NCBI GenBank assembly: GCA_030145595.1
Contig: JAQYVG010000003.1
Span: 1-33,361 of the forward strand
Source: Desulfobacterales bacterium
GTDB lineage: Bacteria > Desulfobacterota > Desulfobacteria > Desulfobacterales > UBA11574
Length of the DNA stretch: 33,361 nt
Reading direction: 5' to 3'
Position numbers and translations under genes: made by a program. A model generated the notes under the pieces. That model searched no databases. It was given only the letters and a program-made list of their open reading frames with translations, and was not told the origin of the DNA. Positions 8,391-17,114 of the stretch are shown here, in pieces (the stretch's first letter is position 1; each line of letters opens with the position of its first letter).

Positions 8391-9356
8391 CTATTTTTTG
8401 GGGCTAACAACAGATTTGGGCGATTGATACATTCCTTTGATTTTATAATACAAATCATACAGATGGACGGCCATGATCGCCGTGATCAACCTGGGCACCC
8501 ACAGCCAGAAAGCACTGAGTCCTAACGGTAGAAACAGCGCCGGATCCTCGACCATAGAATGATTGATCCCGATGGAAAAATGGAGTCTTTCAAGCTCTCG
8601 GGCGGTAAGATTTCCTTCTTTGGCTTCTTCCACTATCACCGCGCCTCCATAAGCAACCCCGAATACGGTTGCCGTCAGCCATAATATGCCGACTCTTTGG
8701 TCCAGACCCATGGTCTTTAAGAGAGGAGTCAATATCTTAACGAGATGAGGAATCAGGTTGAAGCTTTTCATGGTTTCAAGAATTATCATTAACACCATGA
8801 TGATAACGAAAATCTTGAAGCTAAGATACAGCATCGCTACAAACCAGCTTTTCAGCATAATCAGCATAGGCGGATGGACTGCAACCGACGCGCCTATTGG
8901 TGCAGGCGTTGCTGAGTCCGGTTTGATGAAAAAAGAGATCGCCGTTACGGTTACGATAGAAGCTGTCAGGCGCAAAAGGGTGGCTCTAACCGGGTTCAAG
9001 CCCGACTTTCCCTGAATAACCCCTTCTTGTATTAGATTATGGGAAATGAGCACAAAATTAGCGATAAGCGTCATCTGTACAATGGTAAGAGGAAGCATGG
9101 CCATGGCGGCAATGCATCCGTATATTCCGGTCAGCATACCGGCAATAAGCGGCAGGGCGGCTACCGGCGGCAGGTCCAGCAGGTTCATGCCGGGTTTTAA
9201 AAGAAAATCTATTTTATATAACCAGCCGCTGTATTCAAGCAGAGCGGTCAAGAAAGATATGGGTATAAGGATTTTGAGCATCCAGATAAACCCGCTCAAC
9301 CCTTTTTTAACACCGGACCTCAGACTCTGCTTAACTGTGCGTTGAATGTTTTGCAT
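8391..9356 (-). CDS. Gate-domain (nucleoside-recognition-like) membrane protein
   Basis: A polytopic membrane protein of about 321 residues with two Gate-type halves, one around LIPISFLTALLEYSGWL and one around FVIIMVLMIILETMK. Each half has several hydrophobic helices. Proteins of this family resemble the central domains of nucleoside and ion transporters and the spore-maturation proteins SpmA/SpmB; their substrates are mostly unknown. The N-terminus is basic and cytoplasmic in appearance. An upstream ATG at 9398 would overlap the glycosyltransferase gene by 38 bases; ATG 9356, just after that gene's stop, is preferred. Last gene of a long minus-strand run, probably co-transcribed with the glycosyltransferase. 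Confidence 0.8.
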   Translation of the reverse strand: MQNIQRTVKQSLRSGVKKGLSGFIWMLKILIPISFLTALLEYSGWLYKIDFLLKPGMNLLDLPPVAALPLIAGMLTGIYGCIAAMAMLPLTIVQMTLIANFVLISHNLIQEGVIQGKSGLNPVRATLLRLTASIVTVTAISFFIKPDSATPAPIGASVAVHPPMLIMLKSWFVAMLYLSFKIFVIIMVLMIILETMKSFNLIPHLVKILTPLLKTMGLDQRVGILWLTATVFGVAYGGAVIVEEAKEGNLTARELERLHFSIGINHSMVEDPALFLPLGLSAFWLWVPRLITAIMAVHLYDLYYKIKGMYQSPKSVVSPKK

Positions 9357-9360
9357 TTCA

Positions 9361-10650
9361 TCACTGCTTCGGACTGCAGGCAATGCCGTCCGATACAAGA
9401 TGCTTAAGCTTTTGCTGCAGAACCCTGTAAGAAAAAAAACGTTTTGCTATTTCGTAGTTTTTCTCTACCATGGCCTGGCGGCGTTGCGGATTCTCTAATA
9501 CCTCCCGCGTCTGACTTACAGCCTCCTCGGACACATACCCGTCGATCTCAATCACATCAAAGCCCTTGGGCTGGATATCAAATGAATAAATTGAATAATT
9601 GTTCACAACTATCGGTTTTTTAAAATATATGGCTTCAAGAAAGGCATTCCCAAACCCTTCAAAATTGGACGGATAGGTTACCAGGTCGGCATGGGGATAA
9701 ATATCATCCAGGGTGTAGATTTTTTTCCCTTGTTTAGTATACTCTCTGCATTCATTGACAATGCCTGACGCAAACATCGTATCAACCTTCAAAAGTTTGG
9801 AATATTCCTTGACCCTATCTTCATAATCGTAACCTTCATCCCCGGAAGCATGGGAAATAACCAGTCTGGCTTTCTTGCCCAGCCTGTGCACAATTTCGAT
9901 GGCATGTTCAATCCCTTTGCGCTTAACAACCCGGGTCGGCTGAAGGATTAAAAGCTCGTCTTTCTCAAGACCGAGAGAATGTCGCACATCGGAAGCATAA
10001 TCATCAACCGGCGGCGGCGGGTTTTCAAAATCCATGACATTCGGGATAGTAGTTGACGAAATACCGGTCCTGAGGCTTAATTGATTGTCAGCCGAAGAGT
10101 TGATAACCACATGCTTCATTGACGGCAAATGGGGCGGAAACGCCATATTCAGGTATTCCCAGACCGCATTCGTAAGAAAATGCTTGCGCTCCCAGAAAAA
10201 ATCGTGATGGTGGGCTATTGCCGGCATTCCTGTTTCAGATATCACCTCTGTAATAGCTATACCAAGGGGGACATTCAGCGGAATCGTCAGCGAATTTTCC
10301 GGCACTAAAAGTTCTATATTAAATTTTTCGATAAATCTGTAAAGTTCGTCTTTTAACTTTTCTTTAAATTCATAAATTTTTTTCGTAAGGCGTCGCTCGC
10401 GCTTGCGGACACCAAAGCAGTTTTCGTAAATATCTCGAATTTCAGGATGGCGAAAATACGCTTCTTCTACCAGATAGGAACGATCTTCCGGACGGTCGAG
10501 TCTTCCGGCAAAGTAATAGCAGTTACACCCATTCTTTTCAAAAACATCAGCCCATTTTGCGGCCTCCAGGGAAACGCCGTCCGTCCCCGCAAGACGTGTT
10601 GCAACAAATCCGATATTGTGTTTCTGACCGCAGATTTCACAGTGACTCAT
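9361..10650 (-). CDS. GT4-type glycosyltransferase
   Basis: A 429-residue GT-B fold glycosyltransferase. The C-terminal donor-binding domain carries LQPTRVVKRKGIEHAIEI and the ExxxxxE-type motif NFEGFGNAFLEAIYFKKP. The N-terminus has TRLAGTDGVSLEAAKWA followed by an AGRLDRP segment. That pattern resembles enzymes such as mannosylglucosylglycerate synthase, which make compatible solutes, but this is recollection and low confidence. A short CEICGQKH segment at the N-terminus could bind a metal. A good ribosome binding site (AGGAG) precedes ATG 10650. Downstream of the FHA gene by 153 bases, with no clear terminator between them. Confidence 0.8.
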   Translation of the reverse strand: MSHCEICGQKHNIGFVATRLAGTDGVSLEAAKWADVFEKNGCNCYYFAGRLDRPEDRSYLVEEAYFRHPEIRDIYENCFGVRKRERRLTKKIYEFKEKLKDELYRFIEKFNIELLVPENSLTIPLNVPLGIAITEVISETGMPAIAHHHDFFWERKHFLTNAVWEYLNMAFPPHLPSMKHVVINSSADNQLSLRTGISSTTIPNVMDFENPPPPVDDYASDVRHSLGLEKDELLILQPTRVVKRKGIEHAIEIVHRLGKKARLVISHASGDEGYDYEDRVKEYSKLLKVDTMFASGIVNECREYTKQGKKIYTLDDIYPHADLVTYPSNFEGFGNAFLEAIYFKKPIVVNNYSIYSFDIQPKGFDVIEIDGYVSEEAVSQTREVLENPQRRQAMVEKNYEIAKRFFSYRVLQQKLKHLVSDGIACSPKQ

Positions 10651-10803
10651 CTTGCGCTCCTTGTTTGCGAGACCTTTGCAGGCCCAAAAAAAACGCTTTT
10701 CCCCTTAATCTCGGCATGCGGGAAAAACGCTTTAATGTTGTATCCAATCTTGCTCTACACCCTTATTCAGGCGGGACATTCTCAGGTAAACCGGATCGTA
10801 TTA

Positions 10804-11508
10804 TTATTTCTCAGTGTAAAACTGCAGCTTGACCGAACCTACCTCGATTTCATCGAAGTCTTCAAGAGCGACCGACGCTTTTACAGTCTCACCATTGACC
10901 TTCGGTTTGGTCATACCACCCACATAACTTAATGAATATCCTTGGGGTCTCTTGCTTATGGTTGCAGCGGTCGCCCCCATCATGAAGCCGCCTATCACAA
11001 TATCACAAGTGTCACTCTTCCCTATTTTGGTAAGCTTCTTGACAAGCTTTATTTCCCCCTCACCGCCGCTCAGATATGACAGCATACCTACCGGTTCCTT
11101 GGCCTCTGCCGTTGCACCCTTGGGTATGGCCTGGGCCAGCATATCCCGATATTTGTCCGTATCCATAACCATGGTCTGATCCATGCTGGCGGCAGCTTCA
11201 TCCGGTTGTTTCTCACCTTCATCGTAAGTAAAGATCAGGGTATGCTTGCCGATAAGAATGTTGTCGCCATCTTTAAGCCAGTGAGATGAAACAAGTTCCT
11301 TGTTTACAAAGGAACCGTTTTTACTTTGCAGGTCCGTCAGTAAAAATCCTTCACCCACAGAGTCTATCTTGGCATGATGCCCGGAAACAGCGAGGTTCTC
11401 GATCGGCACATTGTTACTTGCCTTCCGACCTACCGTCATAGACTGCCCCTCTTCAATGCGATAAGTAGCGATGGTGTTATCTTTGAATGTAAGTGTCAAA
11501 GTCGGCAT
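10804..11508 (-). CDS. Double FHA-domain protein
   Basis: A 234-residue soluble protein. The first FHA domain spans about residues 1-95, with the motif series VGRKASNN, SGHHAKID and LQSKNGSFVN. This matches the phosphothreonine-binding GR, SxxH and NG signature. A second, degenerate FHA-like domain occupies about 140-234 (IGKSDTCDIVIGG then PKVNGETV). It keeps the IGKSDTCDI strand and a late NG, but has no clear SxxH. An acidic linker with MDQTMVMDTDK joins them; its Thr could be a phosphorylation site (inference). The gene starts 16 bases after the PP2C phosphatase gene, so the two are almost certainly co-transcribed. Likely a reader of phosphorylation by the kinase encoded at 12568-15099. 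Confidence 0.88.
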   Translation of the reverse strand: MPTLTLTFKDNTIATYRIEEGQSMTVGRKASNNVPIENLAVSGHHAKIDSVGEGFLLTDLQSKNGSFVNKELVSSHWLKDGDNILIGKHTLIFTYDEGEKQPDEAAASMDQTMVMDTDKYRDMLAQAIPKGATAEAKEPVGMLSYLSGGEGEIKLVKKLTKIGKSDTCDIVIGGFMMGATAATISKRPQGYSLSYVGGMTKPKVNGETVKASVALEDFDEIEVGSVKLQFYTEK

Positions 11509-11524
11509 TGCAGTACCCTCATTT

Positions 11525-12343
11525 TTAATGAAATATTTTTTTCATAATCTGTGAAATCATTCCCATGATTCCGCCTTTTTCATTATCAGCTTTTATTTTT
11601 ACTACAATAACGGTTATATTATCATCTCCACCACGCTCATTGGCTAAATCTACAAGCGTCTGGCAGGCCTTTGCAGGCTGTTCTGCTTTGACAATATCGA
11701 GAATTTCTTCAGGAGATACCTTGTCGCTAAGGCCATCGGAACTGATGGTCAGAATATCGCCTTTAAAACATTGGATCTCACAGACATCAGCTTCTACCGT
11801 TGCTTCAACCCCCATGCCCCGGGTGAGCATGTGTCTAAAGCGCGGGTCCAGTTTCTGGGCCATTTCAGGATTGATCGCCATCTGCTCTGACATCACGTTG
11901 TGGGTCACGGACAGCAGTTCGATGCCTCCGTCATGCACCAGGTATACCGGGCTGTCACCCACATTGGCCACAATCATAGTATCGCTGGTAAAGAAGGCCG
12001 CCGATACGGTGGAACCCATCCCTTTATAGTCTTCATTACTTTGTGCTACCTGGTGGACACCTTGGTTGGCCATGTTGATACTGGAAAGCAGCCGGTTGGC
12101 CTCTTTGGAAAGGGTTTCGTCGGGGTCCTCCATCTCTTCGACATCGCCCTCCTCTTTGAAACGCTTCATGTAATCTCGTATGGTATCTACCACCAGCGCA
12201 CTGGCCACTTCACCGGCCAAGTGTCCACCCATGCCGTCGGCCACCATGTAAAGCTTCAGGTCATCATCAAGATAGAAAGAATCTTCGTTGCCTGTCCTTT
12301 TTTGACCAACATCAGTAATTGCTGCAGATTCTATGGCAATCAT
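11525..12343 (-). CDS. PP2C-family Ser/Thr protein phosphatase
   Basis: A 272-residue phosphatase with the metal-binding series of the PPM/PP2C family: GQKRTGNEDSF, VADGMGGH, ANVGDSPVYLV, SSDGLSDKV and GGDDNITVIVV. All acidic metal ligands are present, so it should be active. The last 20 residues are hydrophobic and basic (IMGMISQIMKKIF) and may form an amphipathic membrane anchor. It would reverse phosphorylation by the neighbouring Ser/Thr kinase. Upstream lies a 224-base spacer with several ACCTAT/ATAGGT half-sites, which may mark its own promoter region. Confidence 0.93.
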   Translation of the reverse strand: MIAIESAAITDVGQKRTGNEDSFYLDDDLKLYMVADGMGGHLAGEVASALVVDTIRDYMKRFKEEGDVEEMEDPDETLSKEANRLLSSINMANQGVHQVAQSNEDYKGMGSTVSAAFFTSDTMIVANVGDSPVYLVHDGGIELLSVTHNVMSEQMAINPEMAQKLDPRFRHMLTRGMGVEATVEADVCEIQCFKGDILTISSDGLSDKVSPEEILDIVKAEQPAKACQTLVDLANERGGDDNITVIVVKIKADNEKGGIMGMISQIMKKIFH

Positions 12344-12450
12344 AATTGATACTGTAAGGCTAGACTGTTTATCTGGATATAAAACAAACCGTGCTTATCG
12401 AAGGCTCGATAAACTCTGGGTTTATCATTGAAACTTTTGACAATTAATCT

Positions 12451-12496
12451 ACCTATTAAGATAGGTGACCTATATTACAAAAATACAGTTAGGTCA
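12451..12496. promoter_or_regulatory. Cluster of ACCTAT/ATAGGT half-sites
   Basis: In the kinase-phosphatase spacer (12344-12567), ACCTAT at 12451-12456 faces ATAGGT at 12461-12466. The second half-site then forms a one-base-spaced palindrome with ACCTAT at 12468-12473. A TGACCTA/TAGGTCA pair extends the pattern to 12496. Such spacing can be an operator or a chance AT-rich pattern. The rest of the 224-base spacer shows no gene. Confidence 0.3.
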
Positions 12497-12567
12497 AGTA
12501 TTTCGTTGCCGGGCGCAGCTATACCACCAGCGGCCGTCATTGAGAGATCTGTAAAATTCGCTTAAGA

Positions 12568-15099
12568 TTATCCCGATGTCTTTTTAGCCATAACAGCATC
12601 GATCTTTTGCCCGAGCATTCTTAGATGGCTGCACAACTGGGACGCATTTTTATAACGCTTTTCGCGGTCCTTTGCCAGGGTATTGCCGATTATGGTTACA
12701 AGCGGTTTTACAATTTTGGGGTTGAATTTTCTCGGGTCCGGATGAGGAACATTCATTATCTGGTTCATCAAGGCCATAGGGTTTTCGCCGCGAAAAGGGA
12801 GTTCGCCGGTAAGCAGCTGAAACAGCATGACCCCGACTGAAAAGATATCAGATCTTCCGTCGACCTTTTCACCGGCAAACTGTTCCGGTGACATGTAGTA
12901 GGGGGTCCCCTTGACTACGCCGGACTGGGTATGGGAGGTTGCCGCGATTCTGGCAATGCCGAAATCGGTAATTTTTACAACACCTGTTTTCAAAAGCATT
13001 ATATTGGCCGGTTTGATGTCTCGATGAACGATCCCTATCTTGTGAGCATACTCCAGCGCATCGCTGATGTCAGCAATATAGTCAATAACCTTACGCATGG
13101 GCAGGAGTTTATCTTTTTTGGTATATTTACTCAGGTCTTCACCTTCTAAAAATTCCATGGCGATGTAGGCCAAATCCTGCTCATCACCGGCATCGTAAAT
13201 GGTTACGATATTGGGGTGCGAGAGGGTCCCGGCACTTTCAGCCTCCCGGAAGAACGCCTCTTTCATCTTCTCGGCTTCTTCGGGCTCGAAGTCATCGGCA
13301 AACCGTACAGTCTTGATGGCGGTGGTCCTGTTAATGCGCGGGTCCTGGCCCAGGTAAACCATACCCATGGCACCTTTGCCCAGTTGTTTGAGCACTTCAT
13401 ACCTGCCCAAGGTCGGGCGGGTACCGGTAGTGCCGGACAAAAGTTCGTCTCTTGGAGGTCCGCTCAGGAAACCGTCACCGAATATCATGGTCTCGCTGGT
13501 CTGAACCAACTTCTTTTTGCGTTCAGTCACATCCTTGAATTTGGCATCATGTTCTTCAATATATTCAAAAACGGAAGCCGCTTTATTATATTGCCGTTTT
13601 CTTTCGTAGTCCAAGGCAAGGTTGTAGAGGACATCCTTCATTTCGTCGTCCACCGGTACCCGGCGCAGCTTGTCAAAGGCCATGTCCAGCATCCCCTGGC
13701 TTTGAAATGAAAGTCCCAGCATTCGATTTGTTTCAGCAGATTCAGCTTCCACCTTTTCTTTGCGAGTCTCGGTTACAAAATATTTGATACTGACCACACC
13801 GATGTAGCCCAAAACAAGCTGCAAGAATGGGTAAGTAATCCAAACCCAAAGGCCGCCTGAAACAAATAAATAAGTCGATCCCCCAGTAAGGACAATCAGC
13901 AGAATAAAAAAAACAAGACCCGCAATCCCGGCTTTTACTCTCGGCAAAACAAAGGTGATTATCAGCCCTAAAACAAGTATCATCACAAGCTCTGCGGATG
14001 AACCCCAGGCAGGCTGTTGAATAAATTGTTTGTTAATAATGGACCAGATGGTGTTGGCAGAGAGTTCCCCATCAGGCATGATTGGATCGGTGGGTGTACT
14101 GAACAGATTCCCGATTCCCGCAGCAGATGCGCTTACTAAAACAAGCTTGTTTCTAAAGACGCTCGCAGAAACCTTGTCGTTGATGACGTCAAAAAAGGAA
14201 TAGCTCTTAAAAGAGCCGCGGGGACCTTTGAAGCTGATCATCATCTCAGTACCCCAGGTAGTCGGAATCTCCAGGCTGCCCAGATAAACGGCCGAACCCA
14301 AAACAGCCCGAATTTCACTGGTTGGCAGGTTCAGATACTCGGCCGCCAGCTTTACCGTATATGAAGGGATGTAGAGTCCTCGATATTCATATAAAAGCCG
14401 CTCACGCCTGGCCGTTCCGTCCATGTCAGGCGCTATGTTGATGTGGCCGATTCCTGTGGATGCTTTGAACAGGGTGTCAAAGGGCAGGGCTATTTCAGCG
14501 GCCCTGGGGGCACCCAACCCCTCAGGATCACTAACCATCCGGATAGATTGATCAATAATGCTCTCGTCGGTTTCTGCCGGGCCTTCAATGCCCGCCGCTG
14601 ACATTTTGAAAAAAACCGGGAGAACAACGTTGCCGGCTGCATGCAGCGACGCGGTTAATATTTGGTCGTTATCCAGCCTTGCCTGGGATTCCCTCATGGT
14701 CTCTAGAAACATTAGCCCTTGTTCGCCGGTGAGATCCAGCATCGTTTCGGAAAAAAGTGCATCGAGATTCTTCAACACCTTTAAGCCGGTGCTTTCCTCG
14801 GCTTCACTTAAAATAATATTGAGCCCGATAACTCTGGGTTTGCCTGCACTTATTTTTGTAATGCCTTGGGCTAATAGGGAGCGGGGCCAGGGCCAACGCC
14901 CGATCTTCTCAATGGAGTCGTCATCAATATCCACAATGACAATATCACTCGGACTCTGGGGATCACTCCTCAACTCCATCATTACATCGTAGAATTTGAA
15001 TTCCAATGTGTCGAGAACATTCATGCTGAACAACACGATAAAGATGACCGTTATAACCAGGCCCAGAGCTTTTTCCGGATGTCTTTTGAGAATGTCCAT
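12568..15099 (-). CDS. CHASE2-sensor Ser/Thr protein kinase
   Basis: An 843-residue membrane receptor kinase. After one N-terminal transmembrane helix (about 13-30) comes an extracytoplasmic CHASE2 domain, which opens with FKFYDVMMELRSDP and IVIVDIDDDSI. Three transmembrane helices follow at about 370-440. A helical, TPR-like linker then leads to a Hanks-type kinase domain in the last third. The kinase has LGKGAMGMVYLG, the VAIK-type Lys (AIKTVRF), HRDIKPANIML and the DFGIAR metal motif, so it should be active. CHASE2 domains sense unknown external signals. The start has a GAGGGA ribosome binding site. Flanking PP2C and FHA genes make it the centre of a Ser/Thr phosphorylation circuit. Confidence 0.93.
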   Translation of the reverse strand: MDILKRHPEKALGLVITVIFIVLFSMNVLDTLEFKFYDVMMELRSDPQSPSDIVIVDIDDDSIEKIGRWPWPRSLLAQGITKISAGKPRVIGLNIILSEAEESTGLKVLKNLDALFSETMLDLTGEQGLMFLETMRESQARLDNDQILTASLHAAGNVVLPVFFKMSAAGIEGPAETDESIIDQSIRMVSDPEGLGAPRAAEIALPFDTLFKASTGIGHINIAPDMDGTARRERLLYEYRGLYIPSYTVKLAAEYLNLPTSEIRAVLGSAVYLGSLEIPTTWGTEMMISFKGPRGSFKSYSFFDVINDKVSASVFRNKLVLVSASAAGIGNLFSTPTDPIMPDGELSANTIWSIINKQFIQQPAWGSSAELVMILVLGLIITFVLPRVKAGIAGLVFFILLIVLTGGSTYLFVSGGLWVWITYPFLQLVLGYIGVVSIKYFVTETRKEKVEAESAETNRMLGLSFQSQGMLDMAFDKLRRVPVDDEMKDVLYNLALDYERKRQYNKAASVFEYIEEHDAKFKDVTERKKKLVQTSETMIFGDGFLSGPPRDELLSGTTGTRPTLGRYEVLKQLGKGAMGMVYLGQDPRINRTTAIKTVRFADDFEPEEAEKMKEAFFREAESAGTLSHPNIVTIYDAGDEQDLAYIAMEFLEGEDLSKYTKKDKLLPMRKVIDYIADISDALEYAHKIGIVHRDIKPANIMLLKTGVVKITDFGIARIAATSHTQSGVVKGTPYYMSPEQFAGEKVDGRSDIFSVGVMLFQLLTGELPFRGENPMALMNQIMNVPHPDPRKFNPKIVKPLVTIIGNTLAKDREKRYKNASQLCSHLRMLGQKIDAVMAKKTSG

Positions 15100-15158
15100 A
15101 TTAAATCCCTCGGCTCCCTATATTTAACCTCGATAGAGCGTAAATCCTTAGTGTAGCG

Positions 15159-17015
15159 TCAAGCATCATATCTGCGGGTCTTATCATCAAATTCGACCTC
15201 TTGCACCAAAGCAACGCTGTGAAACTCTAGGATTGTTTGCGGAGCAAGCTGTATTTTTGCACCATTGTTTAAGGTTACACCAGTGGCGAGCACTCTTTTT
15301 TCGTCGACCTTGATACCATTTTTGCTGCCCAAATCACGGATATAGAACCGGCCGTCATCAAAATAGATCTCGCCGTGCTTCCGCGATACCGACCGGTCCG
15401 GAATACAAATCGTATTATCGCTGCTACGCCCGATAAGCGTAGTCCCGGCAACCTTAAAACTTTTCCCGGTCTCAAGGCTATCGCTCTCGACGACTTTAAC
15501 CGCAGCGGGCGGCACCGTCTGCAGATCTTGATCATCCTCCATAAAGACGGTTTCATCTTCTATGTCCGCTGCCGGCACTTCATCCAAAGCCGTGGTTTTG
15601 TCCGGCTTGACCGGGACCACAACCGTCTGCCGTTGCCTGTTGATAAACCACCAGGTAATCCCGCCGGCAAGGGCCAGCAGTACAACGAGTCCGGCGATCC
15701 AGGTCATCGCAGGTTGCGCTCTTTGGTCCTTACCGGCAGCCGGCGGCGGTGCCGGCCGGGTCAATCCAGCCACTTTTAGAGTCATCTCGGCTGATCCGGT
15801 CCGTCCGTTGACGTCGATGGCTTCGACACGCAAGATATGGAGTCCGCCGGGAAGTCCGGCCGTATCCCAGTGAAAAATATCAAACGGAGCAGTTGCACGC
15901 TCTTCTTTTAGGCTGGCACCTACATAGTATCTTACTTTGGCAATCGCTCCCTGCGGTTTGATGCTTGTTTTTACCGTTACAACGCCTTTGACATGCTCGG
16001 CTGTACCCGGCTCGACAAAGCTAATGCTCAGCGGCCGGGAAACCGGCAGCGGCGGTGACCAGAAACGCTTTTCATCCTGCCTGCGGGCACCTGCATGCTG
16101 AACCTTCATTACCAGCGTGTGCTCTCCACTTGGACTGTGAGTAATATAGGTAATTAGATACTGATTTTTCAGTTGATTGGCTATGGCCCGGTAAAGCCCC
16201 TGAAGATCGGATAGAGAAGTCGCCAACAGATTCCGCCCTCCGGTGAAACTGGCTATGCGACCGAGTTCCCGGGCATCAACCTTGGGGCCCACTCCGATAG
16301 TAAAAATCGGTACGCGAATAGATTTGGTGGTGGCGACATCGATCACATCGTTGGCCGTGTGCATACTGCAGGCACGCCCTGCTTTCTCATCCTTACCGTC
16401 CGTGAGCAGGATGATTGCCCGCCTTCCTCTGGGAATCTCTGCTGCTTTTTGAACAGCCTCAAAAGCTGTATCATATAAACACGTGGCTGCATTCGGTTTG
16501 GCGGCCAGTGCATTAACGGCCTTAATGACCGCGTCGTGATCGGTTGTAAAATCCACTTTTAGGCTCGGTTCATTATTGAAACTAAAAAGTGCCACCCGAT
16601 CATCCCGGGACAACATGGAAATGAAATTGACAGCAGCCTTTTTAGCTGCGGTCATCGAGGTCTGGCCGGCACTCCTGGCCTGCATGCTTCCGCTAGTATC
16701 AATGGCTAGCACAACGGTCATAGGATCGGTGGCGGGAGACACATCGTCAACGGTAACCTTCCTGCCGTCTTCAAGAATTTCAAAATCTGTGTCCGACAGC
16801 CCCAAAACGGGATTATTATCAGCAGCGGTCACACTGGCATATACGCGCACCTGATTTGCAGACTTGTCGGCAGCCGTTACGGTCTCGATATAGTTGATGG
16901 TCAACTCTTTGATGGATTGGCCCCACGCCGGCACAGTCATGGTAACCACTACCAATAAGCAGACTGTCAGGTATATTTTAACTTTACAATTCAAGCGGTT
17001 TTGCTCCACCGGCAT
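15159..17015 (-). CDS. VWA-FHA membrane protein
   Basis: About 618 residues from ATG 17015, chosen because GGGGAGGAGG ends 3-4 bases upstream; the frame remains open to 17075. A signal-type segment (IYLTVCLLVVVTMTVPAWG) is followed by a von Willebrand A domain with an intact MIDAS start, DTSGSM, and the later TDGKDEKAG. An Ig-like region, a transmembrane helix (WIAGLVVLLALAGGITWWF) and a cytoplasmic C-terminal FHA domain follow (IGRSSDNTI, SRKHGEI, GSKNGIKVD). The topology puts an external adhesion or metal-binding domain opposite a phosphothreonine reader, so it may pass an envelope signal to the kinase system. The role is inferred. Confidence 0.88.
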   Translation of the reverse strand: MPVEQNRLNCKVKIYLTVCLLVVVTMTVPAWGQSIKELTINYIETVTAADKSANQVRVYASVTAADNNPVLGLSDTDFEILEDGRKVTVDDVSPATDPMTVVLAIDTSGSMQARSAGQTSMTAAKKAAVNFISMLSRDDRVALFSFNNEPSLKVDFTTDHDAVIKAVNALAAKPNAATCLYDTAFEAVQKAAEIPRGRRAIILLTDGKDEKAGRACSMHTANDVIDVATTKSIRVPIFTIGVGPKVDARELGRIASFTGGRNLLATSLSDLQGLYRAIANQLKNQYLITYITHSPSGEHTLVMKVQHAGARRQDEKRFWSPPLPVSRPLSISFVEPGTAEHVKGVVTVKTSIKPQGAIAKVRYYVGASLKEERATAPFDIFHWDTAGLPGGLHILRVEAIDVNGRTGSAEMTLKVAGLTRPAPPPAAGKDQRAQPAMTWIAGLVVLLALAGGITWWFINRQRQTVVVPVKPDKTTALDEVPAADIEDETVFMEDDQDLQTVPPAAVKVVESDSLETGKSFKVAGTTLIGRSSDNTICIPDRSVSRKHGEIYFDDGRFYIRDLGSKNGIKVDEKRVLATGVTLNNGAKIQLAPQTILEFHSVALVQEVEFDDKTRRYDA

Positions 17016-17114
17016 CGCCTCCTCCCCAAACTTATAAAGTATAATTAAAGGCCCTTTAAGTGTCAACTGGAACAACGAGACCTTTGAACTGAAACAGCAG
17101 AATTGATTGGGAGT

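Noticed and set aside
10684..10735. Hairpin between the FHA and glycosyltransferase genes as a terminator
   Set aside because: Only a 7-bp TTTTCCC/GGGAAAA match with a long loop and no T-run; the repeated AACGCTTT segments are direct, not inverted.
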